Notes under the pieces: model-generated
Seen by the model: the letters and a program-made list of their open reading frames with translations, nothing else
What the model was told of the DNA's origin: nothing
The model's database searches: none
Translations under genes and position numbers: made by a program
NCBI RefSeq assembly: GCF_000383615.1
Contig: NZ_KB911585.1
Coordinates: 344,939-408,938 of the forward strand
Direction: 5' to 3'
Origin: Streptomyces canus 299MFChir4.1
GTDB taxonomy: Bacteria > Actinomycetota > Actinomycetes > Streptomycetales > Streptomycetaceae
Length of the DNA stretch: 64,000 nucleotides
Shown here: positions 1 to 7,642 of the stretch, in pieces
Layout: each line of letters begins with the position of its first letter
Numbering within the stretch: the first letter of the stretch is position 1

Positions 1-118
1 ACACCAGGTGCAGATGCGGGCTGCCGCCGCAGACGCCGTCGGCGGCCTCCCAGTCGTAGGCGCTCAGGTGGGACAGGCCCACGGCGCCCGGCAGGGGGTG
101 GGGAAGGCCGGACTTCAC
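1..118 (-). CDS. Cupin-domain protein, N-terminal part only (cut by window edge)
   Basis: Only the first 39 codons lie in the window. Read on the minus strand from a GTG at 118, they give a peptide with the stretch SAYDWEAADGVCGGSPHLH, which resembles the first metal-binding strand of small cupin sugar-binding or isomerase-like proteins (an inference from resemblance). The GTG overlaps the TGA of the preceding PmoA-family gene by 4 bp (GTGA), so it is the third gene of the same operon. Fold and function cannot be confirmed without the missing C-terminal part. Confidence 0.6.
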   Translation of the reverse strand, partial: MKSGLPHPLPGAVGLSHLSAYDWEAADGVCGGSPHLHLV

Positions 119-1041
119 CAGGACAGGCCTTCCAGACACGAGGACACGCGCTCCCCGTCCCAGGCGCCGTCGGCGACGACCAGCCGGTAGCGGTACTCGA
201 AGGACTCCCCCGGCGGCAGCCCGAACTCCTCGAAGAACGCCCAGGAGAACGCGACCGTGGGGAAGGGCTCGGAGCGCACGAACCAGTGCGACTCGTGGAT
301 CGCGGTCCGCGGATCGAGGTTCTCGGGGGCGTGCGCGAAGACCAGCGTGGAATGCGCGTCCACGTCGTCGTGTTCGGTGGTGAAGGCGAGCCAGGGACTC
401 TGGCTGCCCATCAGCTTGTCCGCGTCGCCGCCGGTGTCCGGGGCGAAGACCGCCCCGCCGGTGAAGTCGCGGGGGCCCCGCCACTGGAGCCCGGTGTAGC
501 CGGCCATGTCACGGCCCGCGGTGGTGGGGGAACCGAAGGCGAGGGGCTCGGCACGCAGATTGGTGAGCCGGATCGACCAGTCGAGCGCCCAGGAGCCGGC
601 GCCCTCGTCGACCGAGTGGACGGCCAGTCCCCGCTCTTCCCGGGCCCACTCCTCGCCGCCGTTCTCCACCCAGGTCAGCGCCTCGGTGACGTCCAGCCGG
701 GCCTCGGAGACCGTGAAGGCGGTGAAGCCGTCGTGCCGCATGGAGCCGACACGCTCCGGCAGGGGCAGATAGCCCTTCCCGTGGACATAGCAGTTGCCGC
801 CCCAGAAGTTCTGCCCCGACAGATGGCTCGCCGTCATCTGCAGGCCCTTGTGCCAGCGGTGGTCGTTGGGGCGGTAGCCGGTCACCGTGCGGCCGCCCAG
901 GGTGCGCACCGGGTGGGCGTAGGGCTTCCGGGCCTCGAAGGCCTCGGGGTCGGGTCGGTAGACGTAGCGGAGGATCTCCGTGCCGTTCGCCGCCTCGACG
1001 GCGATGTGCTCGCCGTGGACGTGGCTGACGCGGATACTCAT
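115..1041 (-). CDS. PmoA-family protein (DUF6807)
   Basis: This 308-residue cytoplasmic protein has no signal peptide. The sequence (PYAHPVRTLGGRTVTGYRP..DHRWHKG near the N-terminus, then GQNFWGGNCYVHG, and ETHW/ESHWFVRSEPF near the C-terminus) matches the family annotated as methane oxygenase PmoA, a misleading name for a beta-sandwich family of mostly sugar-catabolic bacteria. Its biochemical role is not established. The ATG at 1041 overlaps the stop of the upstream Gfo/Idh/MocA dehydrogenase (ATGA), so the two are translationally coupled. This pairing is commonly seen in carbohydrate loci, which suggests a substrate-handling role for an uncommon sugar. Confidence 0.8.
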   Translation of the reverse strand: MSIRVSHVHGEHIAVEAANGTEILRYVYRPDPEAFEARKPYAHPVRTLGGRTVTGYRPNDHRWHKGLQMTASHLSGQNFWGGNCYVHGKGYLPLPERVGSMRHDGFTAFTVSEARLDVTEALTWVENGGEEWAREERGLAVHSVDEGAGSWALDWSIRLTNLRAEPLAFGSPTTAGRDMAGYTGLQWRGPRDFTGGAVFAPDTGGDADKLMGSQSPWLAFTTEHDDVDAHSTLVFAHAPENLDPRTAIHESHWFVRSEPFPTVAFSWAFFEEFGLPPGESFEYRYRLVVADGAWDGERVSSCLEGLSW

Positions 1042-2150
1042 GCGCGCTCCTTGGGGGCCCAGTGGGGGTGGTCGCCGTGCATGGCCGGGTAGAAGGGGTC
1101 GCCCGGCGCGATCTCGCCCGCGTGCACGGGCCGCCCGGTGAACGCGGACTTGTAGAGCGCGGCGGCGAACTCGAGGGTGGCACGCGCGTCGGCGCCGCTG
1201 CCGGGAGGCCTGACACCGTTGTCGTACGCATCGAGCAGCGTGGCGAGCTGGGCCGTGTGCGAGCTGGGCACGTCCGCGGCGGGGGTGCGCCAGGCGTCGA
1301 CGCGGTCGGCGGCCACGTGGGGGGCGGGCGTGTAGGTCCAGTCCTCGTTGCGGTGCCCGTACAGATGGGTGAGTTCGACGGTCGCGTCGGCGCAGTCGAT
1401 GCGGATGCGGCTCACCTCGTCGGGTGACAGCACGCTGTTGACGACGGTGGCGAGGGCGCCGTTCTCGAACCGGACGAGGGCCGTGGAGACGTCCTCGCTC
1501 TCGGTGTCGTGGACCAGCCGGGCCGCCATGGCGCGGATCTCCGTCCACGGGCCGAGCAGGTGCAGGAGAAGGTCGTACTGGTGGATGCCGTGGCCCATGG
1601 TCGGGCCGCCGCCCTCGCTGGCCCAGGTGCCGCGCCACGGTACGGCGTAGTAGGCGGCGTCCCGGTGCCAGGTGGTCTGGCAGTGCGCGACCCGGGGGGC
1701 GCCCAGCTCGCCGGCGGCGATGAGCTCGCGCGCGTGGACGGCGCCGGAGCCGTAGCGGTGCTGGAAGACCACGGAGGCGTAGGCGCCGGACGCCTCCTCG
1801 GCCGCGGCGATCTCGTCGTACTCGGCGAGCGAAAGGGTCAGGGGCTTCTCGCACAGCACCCAGGCGCCGGCCTTGAGGGCGGCCACCGTCTGCTCCCGGT
1901 GCAGCGACGGCGGGGTGCCGATGAGGACCAGATCGGGGCGTACGGCGTCCAGCATCGCGGCCATCGAGGTGTACCCGGCGACCTGGCCGCCCGCGAGCTC
2001 GCGGAAGGCGTCGAGTCTGCCCTGGTCCACGTCGACGGCGGCGACCAGTTCTGTGCGCTCGGCGTGGGCCCTGAGCGCGGACAGATGGCTGCCGCTGACG
2101 ATGGCGCCGGTGCCGACCACGGCGACGCGGCGGCGGGCTGGACGGGGCAT
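1038..2150 (-). CDS. Gfo/Idh/MocA-family NAD(P)-dependent oxidoreductase
   Basis: This 370-residue protein is of typical length for the family. Residues 9-20 (VAVVGTGAIVSG) form the Rossmann dinucleotide loop, and CEKPL at 100-104 carries the family's Glu-Lys-Pro motif with its conserved lysine. The C-terminal half is the usual beta-sheet substrate domain. Members oxidise sugars, inositols or glycosides at a ring or C3 hydroxyl; the substrate here is unknown. AGGAGG sits six bases before the ATG at 2150. It is first in an operon with the PmoA-family and cupin genes. A LacI-type operator lies about 45 bp upstream, so sugar-dependent derepression is likely. Confidence 0.88.
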   Translation of the reverse strand: MPRPARRRVAVVGTGAIVSGSHLSALRAHAERTELVAAVDVDQGRLDAFRELAGGQVAGYTSMAAMLDAVRPDLVLIGTPPSLHREQTVAALKAGAWVLCEKPLTLSLAEYDEIAAAEEASGAYASVVFQHRYGSGAVHARELIAAGELGAPRVAHCQTTWHRDAAYYAVPWRGTWASEGGGPTMGHGIHQYDLLLHLLGPWTEIRAMAARLVHDTESEDVSTALVRFENGALATVVNSVLSPDEVSRIRIDCADATVELTHLYGHRNEDWTYTPAPHVAADRVDAWRTPAADVPSSHTAQLATLLDAYDNGVRPPGSGADARATLEFAAALYKSAFTGRPVHAGEIAPGDPFYPAMHGDHPHWAPKERA

Positions 2151-2193
2151 ACGGTCCTCCTGGGACGCCCGGCAAGGGGACGCTGACGTGCGG

Positions 2194-2206
2194 GGAAAGC
2201 GCTTGC
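2194..2206. promoter_or_regulatory. LacI-family operator-like site
   Basis: GGAAAGCGCTTGC is an imperfect palindrome around a central CG, the usual form of LacI/GalR operators. It lies 44 bp upstream of the dehydrogenase start. The core GGAAAGCGCTT is identical to the perfect palindrome at 56824-56839. The regulator is not identified. Confidence 0.55.
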
Positions 2207-2337
2207 TCTCCCGGGGACGACCCTAGATGCCCGGCGATTGTCCTAACAAGACCCCGGGCGGTGATATCGGTGACCACGCCACGCACACCGGCCGTTCACC
2301 TGCCTGACTACGCACACCGTTCGCTAATGTGCCCGAC

Positions 2338-2958
2338 TCAGGAGAGTGCGGCGAACAGGTCGTCGAGCGGTGCGGGCACCCGGTCCGGGGCGAGGGCCTC
2401 GACGAGGACGCGGCCGTAGTGGATCTTGCGGCCCTTCTTCGTGCCGAGGAAGCGCCGCAACTGCTGGTGCGCGGCGCGGCCCTGCTGGGCGGGCTGGGAC
2501 AGGAAGGTCTGGAGGGGCCGCAGGTCGCCCTCCTCGCACACGAGCTCCTTCACCCGTGGCACACCCAGCGCACGGATGAGTTCGTCCTCCAGGTCCGCGG
2601 CGCAGACGAAGTACCCGTCCGGTGCCGCGCCGGCCCGCTCCCAGCCCCGGGTATAGAAGGGCTGTTCCCTCTCATCGCACAGTCCGGTCAAGCGCAGGCC
2701 CAGGCCGGACGGGCCGAGGAGGCTCGCGTAGCGACCGACGCTCATCGCCCCGCCCATCGCCAGAACGCAGAGTCCCTCGTCGGCCAGGTCCCGGCCCCGG
2801 CTCGCGGCCAGCGCGTCGACCGCCGCCACGTCGCTCGGTCCTTCTAGCAGGACCACGGTCCGGACGGACAGCCGTGCGGCCAGTTCGTGTGCCGGGTCGC
2901 CGGGGCCGCCGGCCGCCCACGCCGTGACCGCGTCCCGGAACTCCCCCATGTCAGCCAT
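2338..2958 (-). CDS. TOPRIM-domain protein (OLD-family nuclease-like), stand-alone
   Basis: The product has 206 residues from the ATG at 2958. Residues 34-48 (TVVLLEGPSDVAAVD) form the first TOPRIM strand, with the invariant glutamate (E39) followed by GxxD. CDERE at 94-98 supplies the acidic D-x-E pair. This arrangement is that of the C-terminal TOPRIM of OLD-type nucleases, but no ABC ATPase domain is attached or adjacent. A role in DNA or RNA cleavage, possibly in defence, is inference. The gene lies downstream, on the same strand, of the methyltransferase gene; the whole leader between them is the 35-bp repeat array. No strong ribosome site precedes the ATG, so the start is moderately certain. 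Confidence 0.65.
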   Translation of the reverse strand: MADMGEFRDAVTAWAAGGPGDPAHELAARLSVRTVVLLEGPSDVAAVDALAASRGRDLADEGLCVLAMGGAMSVGRYASLLGPSGLGLRLTGLCDEREQPFYTRGWERAGAAPDGYFVCAADLEDELIRALGVPRVKELVCEEGDLRPLQTFLSQPAQQGRAAHQQLRRFLGTKKGRKIHYGRVLVEALAPDRVPAPLDDLFAALS

Positions 2959-2974
2959 GGGACGAGTCTGTGCC

Positions 2975-3443
2975 CTCACCGGCCCGGACGGTAGGCAATT
3001 TCCATGGGGCACACCGGGCCGGACGGCAGGCAATGTCCACCTGTCTCACCCGGCCGGGCGGGAGGCAGTGTCCACCGGCCTCACCCGGCCGGGCGGGAGG
3101 CAGTGTCCACCCGTCTCACCCGGCCGGGCGGGAGGCAGCGTCCACCGGCCTCACCCAGCCCGGACGGAAGGCAGAGTCCACCCGTCTCACCCAGCCAGCA
3201 CGGAAGGCAGAGCCCACCCGTCCCCACCCAGCCAGGCGGGATGCAGAGTCCACCGGCCTCACCCAGCCCGGACGGGAGCAGAGTCACCAACCTCATGGGC
3301 CCCGACGGGAGGCGACGCACACCAGCCTCACCCGGCCCGACCGGTGGCAATGTCCACCAGCCTCACCCGGCCCGACGGGGCACAACGCGGGAGGCAACGC
3401 CCACCAGCCTCACATGCCCCGACGGGAGACAACGTCCACCGGC
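2975..3443. repeat. 35-bp tandem repeat array, 13 units
   Basis: On the plus strand, thirteen diverged units begin CTCACC(CGG), continue through GACGGGAGGCA and end GTCCACC. Unit starts are near 2975, 3010, 3045, 3080, 3115, 3150, 3186, 3223, 3258, 3292, 3327, 3362 and 3409. Ten units are 34-35 bp, two are 36-37 bp, and the twelfth is 47 bp because of an insertion near 3380. The array ends on the stop codon of the methyltransferase gene (TCA at 3445-3447) and starts 17 bp before the TOPRIM gene ATG. There are no spacers, so it is not a CRISPR. All three plus frames stay open because 35 is not a multiple of 3 and the units lack stops. Confidence 0.92.
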
Positions 3444-3444
3444 C

Positions 3445-4230
3445 TCACCGGCCCGCCTCCCCATGCGTCACCCGGATCTTGGACTGGCCGTGCGGAAGGT
3501 CCTCCCAGTCGGCCATGAAACGGGCTCGCAGCCCGTGCTTCTCGGCGAGGGACACGAGCGTCTCGACGCGGTAGTAGAAGTCCTCCCGGAGCACATGGTG
3601 TTCCTCGCCCTCGGTGCGGTCGAAGGTGAAGTCGAACCAGCCGCCCGGGGCGAGGACCCGGCCGACGTGGGCCAGGCACTCCTCGATCACCGGCAGCGGC
3701 GAGTGCGAGAAGACGCTGTGCGCGTGGACGACGTCGAAGTGGGCGTCCGGCAGGAAGCGCAGCGTCAGGTCGCGCACCGGCGTCAGGTTCGGCAGCCGCT
3801 TCTGGAGGGACATCTCGGCAATCGTGTCCTGGGCGGCGAAGAGGATGTCGGGCGAGATGTCGATCCCGTGGTAGTTGCCCGGCTCCAGGTGGCGGATGAA
3901 GCGCCAGCCGCCGCGCAGGTTGCCGCAGCCGATCTCCAGCATGCGGTGCTCGGGACGCAGACCGTGGCCGAGGAGGTAGTCGAACTGCAGCGCCCCGAGC
4001 GCCAGCCAGCGCTCCCGGCTGCGGCTGCCGACGGCCGCGTCCGGGTCGGTGCGGGTGTCGGAGCGCATCACGGCGCGGTAGTAGGAGATGTGGTCCGGGT
4101 GACGGCGGCGCAGCCACAGGTCGCGGGCGGCGCGGGCCACATGGCGGGGCACGCGGTCGGGGTGGCGCAGGGCGTAGCCGACTCGGTGACCGAGGGCGGC
4201 ACGGTTGGCGGTGAGGTTCTTGGCGGGCAT
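3445..4230 (-). CDS. Class I SAM-dependent methyltransferase
   Basis: This soluble protein has 261 residues from the ATG at 4230 (GAAAGG eight bases upstream). Motif I, MLEIGCGNLRGG, lies at 97-108; D124 in GIDIS is the acidic residue expected to contact the SAM ribose; a motif IV-like HFDVVHAHSVFSH and a post-motif (VLAPGGWFDFTF) follow. The N-terminal 60 residues are basic. The substrate is unknown; the fold resembles methyltransferases of small molecules or glycans. The last codons lie in a partial repeat unit, so the 35-bp array begins exactly at its stop. It is divergent from the histidine kinase at 4391. Confidence 0.82.
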   Translation of the reverse strand: MPAKNLTANRAALGHRVGYALRHPDRVPRHVARAARDLWLRRRHPDHISYYRAVMRSDTRTDPDAAVGSRSRERWLALGALQFDYLLGHGLRPEHRMLEIGCGNLRGGWRFIRHLEPGNYHGIDISPDILFAAQDTIAEMSLQKRLPNLTPVRDLTLRFLPDAHFDVVHAHSVFSHSPLPVIEECLAHVGRVLAPGGWFDFTFDRTEGEEHHVLREDFYYRVETLVSLAEKHGLRARFMADWEDLPHGQSKIRVTHGEAGR

Positions 4231-4352
4231 CGGGAGGCCTTTCGGAGGTCTTCGCTCTGCTGCCAAGCCTCGGTGCGGCGGCCGGAGATCCGGCTCGGTC
4301 AACCGGCTCGCGCCCCGGGGAGGTTCGGGCGACCGCCATGTCAGCCGATCGG

Positions 4353-4382
4353 TTGATGCGGTCCTGTGTCCGGCACGTTAGA
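4353..4382 (+). promoter_or_regulatory. Candidate promoter of the two-component operon
   Basis: TTGATG (4353-4358) and GTTAGA (4377-4382) are separated by 18 bp, a plausible housekeeping -35/-10 pair. The -10 ends eight bases before the kinase ATG, so the transcript would be nearly leaderless. This comes from inspection only. Confidence 0.35.
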
Positions 4383-4390
4383 CACGGAGC

Positions 4391-5593
4391 ATGAACCACA
4401 CCGATCCGGACGAGCGCTGGCTGGGCGCGATCGTGCACGGCGCGTTCTTCCTGCTGCTCGGCTCGTCGTTCGCCCGCTTTCTGAGCCGCGACCAGGGCGG
4501 GGCACGCACCGGCTGGACGGTGGCGCTGTTCGCCTTCTTCTGTCTGCTGTACGTCCTCGGTCATCTGCTGGCCCCGCCGCCCCGGCCCGGACTGCCGCCC
4601 ACTCGGCGTCATCTGGTCTGGCTGTGCTCGGTCACCGGCGTCTGGGTCGTCCTGCTCGTGCTCGCGCCGAGCGCCACCTGGTGTGTGATGCCCCTGCTGT
4701 TCGCCGGCTTGCACGCGTTGCCGCCGAGGATTGCGGTACCTGCGGCGGCCGTGCTCACCGCGCTGGTCGTGCTCTCGGAGATACGGGTGGCCGACGGGCC
4801 GCTCAACCCCAACATGGTCGTGGCTCCACCGGCCGTCGCCGCGGTCGCCACCGCCGTACTCGTGCATCTGCAACGGCAGGGCGCCCGGCAGCGGGTGCTG
4901 ATCGAGGACCTGGTGCGCACCCGCCACGAACTCGCCGCCACGGAGCGGCGGGCCGGTGTCCTGGCGGAGCGGCAGCGGCTGTCCGCGGAGATCCACGACA
5001 CCCTCGCGCAGGAGCTGTCCAGCCAGCGGATGCTGCTCCAGGCCGCCGAGCGGGTGTGGGACACGGGCCGGGGTGCGGCCCGGGAGCACGTGCGGGCCGC
5101 GGCGGAGATCACCTCGCGCAGCCTCGCCGAGGCCCGCCGCTTCGTGCACGACCTGGCCCCGGCCGACCTCGCGGAGCGTTCCCTCGCCGAGGCGCTCGGC
5201 GAACTCGCCCGGCGGGAGAGCGGTCCTGGGCTGACCGTGGAGTTCCGGGTGGACGGGGAACAGGGCCCGCTGCCGGAGCGGGTCGCGGCGGCGCTGCTGC
5301 GGATCGCCCAGGGCGCGCTGGGCAACGTACGGGAGCATGCGGCGGCGACCCGGGCCGCGCTCACGCTGACCTGGCTGGACGACCAGGTCTCGCTCGACGT
5401 CGCCGACAACGGCCGGGGGTTCGAGCAGGCCGGGCCCCCGGGCTGCGAGGCGCCGACACGGGGGCACGGGCTTCCCGCCATGCGGATCCGGGCCCGCCAC
5501 GTGGGCGGCACGCTCACCGTGGAGTCCACCCCGGGAGAGGGCACCGTGGTGTCGGCCGCCGTCCCGCTCGTCGTCAAGGAGCCCGCCCTGTGA
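4391..5593 (+). CDS. Sensor histidine kinase, NarL/DesK type
   Basis: The product has 400 residues. The N-terminal 160 carry about five to six hydrophobic segments (roughly 15-32, 44-62, 76-94, 99-112, 115-132 and 142-160) with no large extracellular domain. A short coiled linker leads to the HisKA_3 dimerisation helix, ERQRLSAEIHDTLAQELS, with phospho-acceptor H202. The ATPase domain ends with DNGRGF and GHGLPAMRIRA, the N and G boxes. The compact membrane domain suggests it senses membrane state or an embedded ligand. Its TGA overlaps the GTG of the response regulator (GTGA), so the pair is co-translated. Confidence 0.92.
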   Translation: MNHTDPDERWLGAIVHGAFFLLLGSSFARFLSRDQGGARTGWTVALFAFFCLLYVLGHLLAPPPRPGLPPTRRHLVWLCSVTGVWVVLLVLAPSATWCVMPLLFAGLHALPPRIAVPAAAVLTALVVLSEIRVADGPLNPNMVVAPPAVAAVATAVLVHLQRQGARQRVLIEDLVRTRHELAATERRAGVLAERQRLSAEIHDTLAQELSSQRMLLQAAERVWDTGRGAAREHVRAAAEITSRSLAEARRFVHDLAPADLAERSLAEALGELARRESGPGLTVEFRVDGEQGPLPERVAAALLRIAQGALGNVREHAAATRAALTLTWLDDQVSLDVADNGRGFEQAGPPGCEAPTRGHGLPAMRIRARHVGGTLTVESTPGEGTVVSAAVPLVVKEPAL

Positions 5594-6237
5594 GCACGTT
5601 GCCGCCCTCCTCGCCCGTCCGGCTCCTGCTCTGTGACGACCATGCCGTCGTACGCGCCGGGCTGCGCGCCCTGCTCTCCAGCGCGGACGGCATCGACGTG
5701 GTCGGGGAGGCCGCGACCGGCGAGGAGGCGCTCGCCATGGCGGCCCACCTGAACCCCGATGTCGTACTGATGGATCTGCAGCTCGACAGGGGCATGGACG
5801 GGGTGACCGCCACCCGGCAGCTGACCGCGCGGGGCGAGCGCGGCCCTCGGGTGCTGGTGCTCACCATGTTCGACACCGATGCCGACATCACCCGCGCCGT
5901 CGAGGCGGGTGCCATCGGTTACCTCCTCAAGGCGGAACAGCCCGAGGAGCTGTTCTCCGCCATCCGTGACGCGGCGTCGGGCCGCGGCGCGCTGTCCGCC
6001 CCGGTGGCCGACCGGCTGCTGACCCGGCTGCGCAGTCCGCGCCCCGCCCTGTCGGCCCGCGAGCACGAGATCCTCGCGCAACTCGCCCGTGGCCTCGGCA
6101 ACCGGGAGATCGCCCGGGCCCTGTTCATCAGCGAGGCGACGGTCAAGACCCATCTGGGAAGGATCTACGGCAAGTTGGGCGTCGAGACCCGGGCGGGCGC
6201 GGTGGCCGTGGCCAAGGAACGGCGGCTGCTGCCGTGA
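5590..6237 (+). CDS. NarL/LuxR-type response regulator
   Basis: This 215-residue regulator starts at a GTG that overlaps the kinase stop. The receiver domain has the acidic pair CDD at 15-17, phospho-acceptor D62 (VVLMDLQLD), a conserved T in LTMFDTD and K in YLLKAEQ. The LuxR helix-turn-helix is ALSAREHEILAQLARG through NREIARALFISEATVKTH. It is the cognate partner of the preceding kinase. No target operator could be assigned, although autoregulation is common in this class. Confidence 0.93.
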   Translation: MSTLPPSSPVRLLLCDDHAVVRAGLRALLSSADGIDVVGEAATGEEALAMAAHLNPDVVLMDLQLDRGMDGVTATRQLTARGERGPRVLVLTMFDTDADITRAVEAGAIGYLLKAEQPEELFSAIRDAASGRGALSAPVADRLLTRLRSPRPALSAREHEILAQLARGLGNREIARALFISEATVKTHLGRIYGKLGVETRAGAVAVAKERRLLP

Positions 6238-6396
6238 CCGGCGGCGGGAACCAGAGACGTCCGATCCGCACTCTTCCGTTACGGCAGGCACCCTTGACAG
6301 CATGCGTACTGTTTGGCGACGTTTGGTCCTTGCCGGCATTTCGATCGGTGGGACGCGGGCGCCGCGTCGTGGGGGGAATTGGGGGGACGATCGCCC

Positions 6397-7536
6397 ATGC
6401 GATCAACGAGCAGTGACACGGACATATCGATCCACAGACCCGAAGAGCTCGACACCTCGCTCCGCAAGGCCTGGCACCGGGCGATGGACGAGTCGTCCGA
6501 CTACGCCAACCCGTTCCTGGCACCGGAGTTCGCGGCCGGGATCGACAGACACCGCGGCGGCGCCCGGGTGGCGGTCCTGCACCAGCACGGCGAGGCCGTG
6601 GGCTTCCTCCCTTACGAACGCGGCCCCTTCGGCGTCGGCCGGGCCATCGGGCTCGGACTGTCCGACTGCCAGGGCCTGGTGCACCTCCCCGGGGTCACCT
6701 GGGACACCCGGGCACTGCTGAAGGCGTGCCGGCTCTCGGTGTTCGAGTTCGATCACCTCGTCGAGGAGCAGAGACCCTTCGCCCCGTACGTCACGGGCAC
6801 GTTCGCCTCCCCGGTGATCGATCTGAAAGTGGGCAGCGACAGTTACCCGGAGTGGCTGCGCGGGGCGTACCCGGGGCTCGCGAAGACGACCCTCAAGAAG
6901 GAGCGCCGGATCGCCCGCGACCTGGGGGAGATGCGGTTCGTGTTCGACGAGCGCGACCCGACGGCACTGCGCACGCTGATGCGGTGGAAGTCCGCCCAGT
7001 ACCGCAGGACGGGCCGGATGGACCGGTTCGCGCGGCCGTGGATCGTGCGCCTCGTGGAGGACCTGTTCCAGGTCCGCGAGGAGCACTTCACCGGGCTCCT
7101 CTCGGTGGTGTACGCCGGTGACCGGCCGGTGGCCGCCCACTTCGGGCCGACCTCGCGCACGGTGTTCGCCCCGTGGTTCACCGCGTACGACCCGGAGCTG
7201 CGCTACTACTCCCCCGGCCTGATCATGCACCTGCGGATGGCCGAGGCCGCGGGGCGGCGCGGGGCCCGGCTCATGGACATGGGGCGCGGCGACAAGGAGT
7301 GGAAGGACTGGCTCAAGACCCGTGAGCTGCGCGTGGCGGAAGGATTCGCCACCCGTCCCCATCCGGTCGCCACGGCCCACCGTCTGTGGCGGCGGCCGGT
7401 GCGGGGGCTGCGCAACACGGTCAACGCCCACCCGGCACTGCGCGAGCCGGCGGACCGCCTCCTGAAGACCGTCGGCACCCTGCGCACGTCCGCGCTCCGC
7501 CCGGACTCCGACAGCGCGGGACCGCGGGCGAGCTGA
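6397..7536 (+). CDS. GNAT-family acetyltransferase of the CelD/BcsL type
   Basis: This 379-residue soluble protein starts at the ATG at 6397, nine bases after a GGGGGGA stretch. The middle to C-terminal part (GLAKTTLKKERRIARDLGEMRF, LLSVVYAGDRPVAAHFG, YSPGLIMHLRMAEAA, LMDMGRGDKEWKDWLK) is the Acetyltransf_6 double-GNAT fold found in exopolysaccharide and cellulose biosynthesis proteins. It probably N-acylates an amino-sugar precursor. The DegT-family gene 106 bp downstream on the same strand would make such an amino sugar, so the two are probably functionally linked. Confidence 0.78.
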   Translation: MRSTSSDTDISIHRPEELDTSLRKAWHRAMDESSDYANPFLAPEFAAGIDRHRGGARVAVLHQHGEAVGFLPYERGPFGVGRAIGLGLSDCQGLVHLPGVTWDTRALLKACRLSVFEFDHLVEEQRPFAPYVTGTFASPVIDLKVGSDSYPEWLRGAYPGLAKTTLKKERRIARDLGEMRFVFDERDPTALRTLMRWKSAQYRRTGRMDRFARPWIVRLVEDLFQVREEHFTGLLSVVYAGDRPVAAHFGPTSRTVFAPWFTAYDPELRYYSPGLIMHLRMAEAAGRRGARLMDMGRGDKEWKDWLKTRELRVAEGFATRPHPVATAHRLWRRPVRGLRNTVNAHPALREPADRLLKTVGTLRTSALRPDSDSAGPRAS

Positions 7537-7642
7537 GCCCGTCGGCTCGACTTCCGTCGGCGGGCGCGTTGTTCTCCTGCACCGCCCTTCTCTGGGTTCT
7601 CCTCCACCGCCCTTCCCTGGACCGTCGACACAAGGGGTGCCG

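Noticed and set aside
115-2286. One 723-residue minus-strand protein
   Set aside because: It joins an out-of-frame shadow of the dehydrogenase to the real PmoA-family gene; the separate genes overlap by ATGA and have their own motifs.
2975-3443. CRISPR array
   Set aside because: The units are directly adjacent with no unique spacers, and no cas gene is present.
2924-4356. Plus-strand open frames across the 35-bp array, open in all three frames
   Set aside because: They arise because the repeat unit has no stop codons and its length shifts frame; they are low-complexity and run antisense to the methyltransferase gene.
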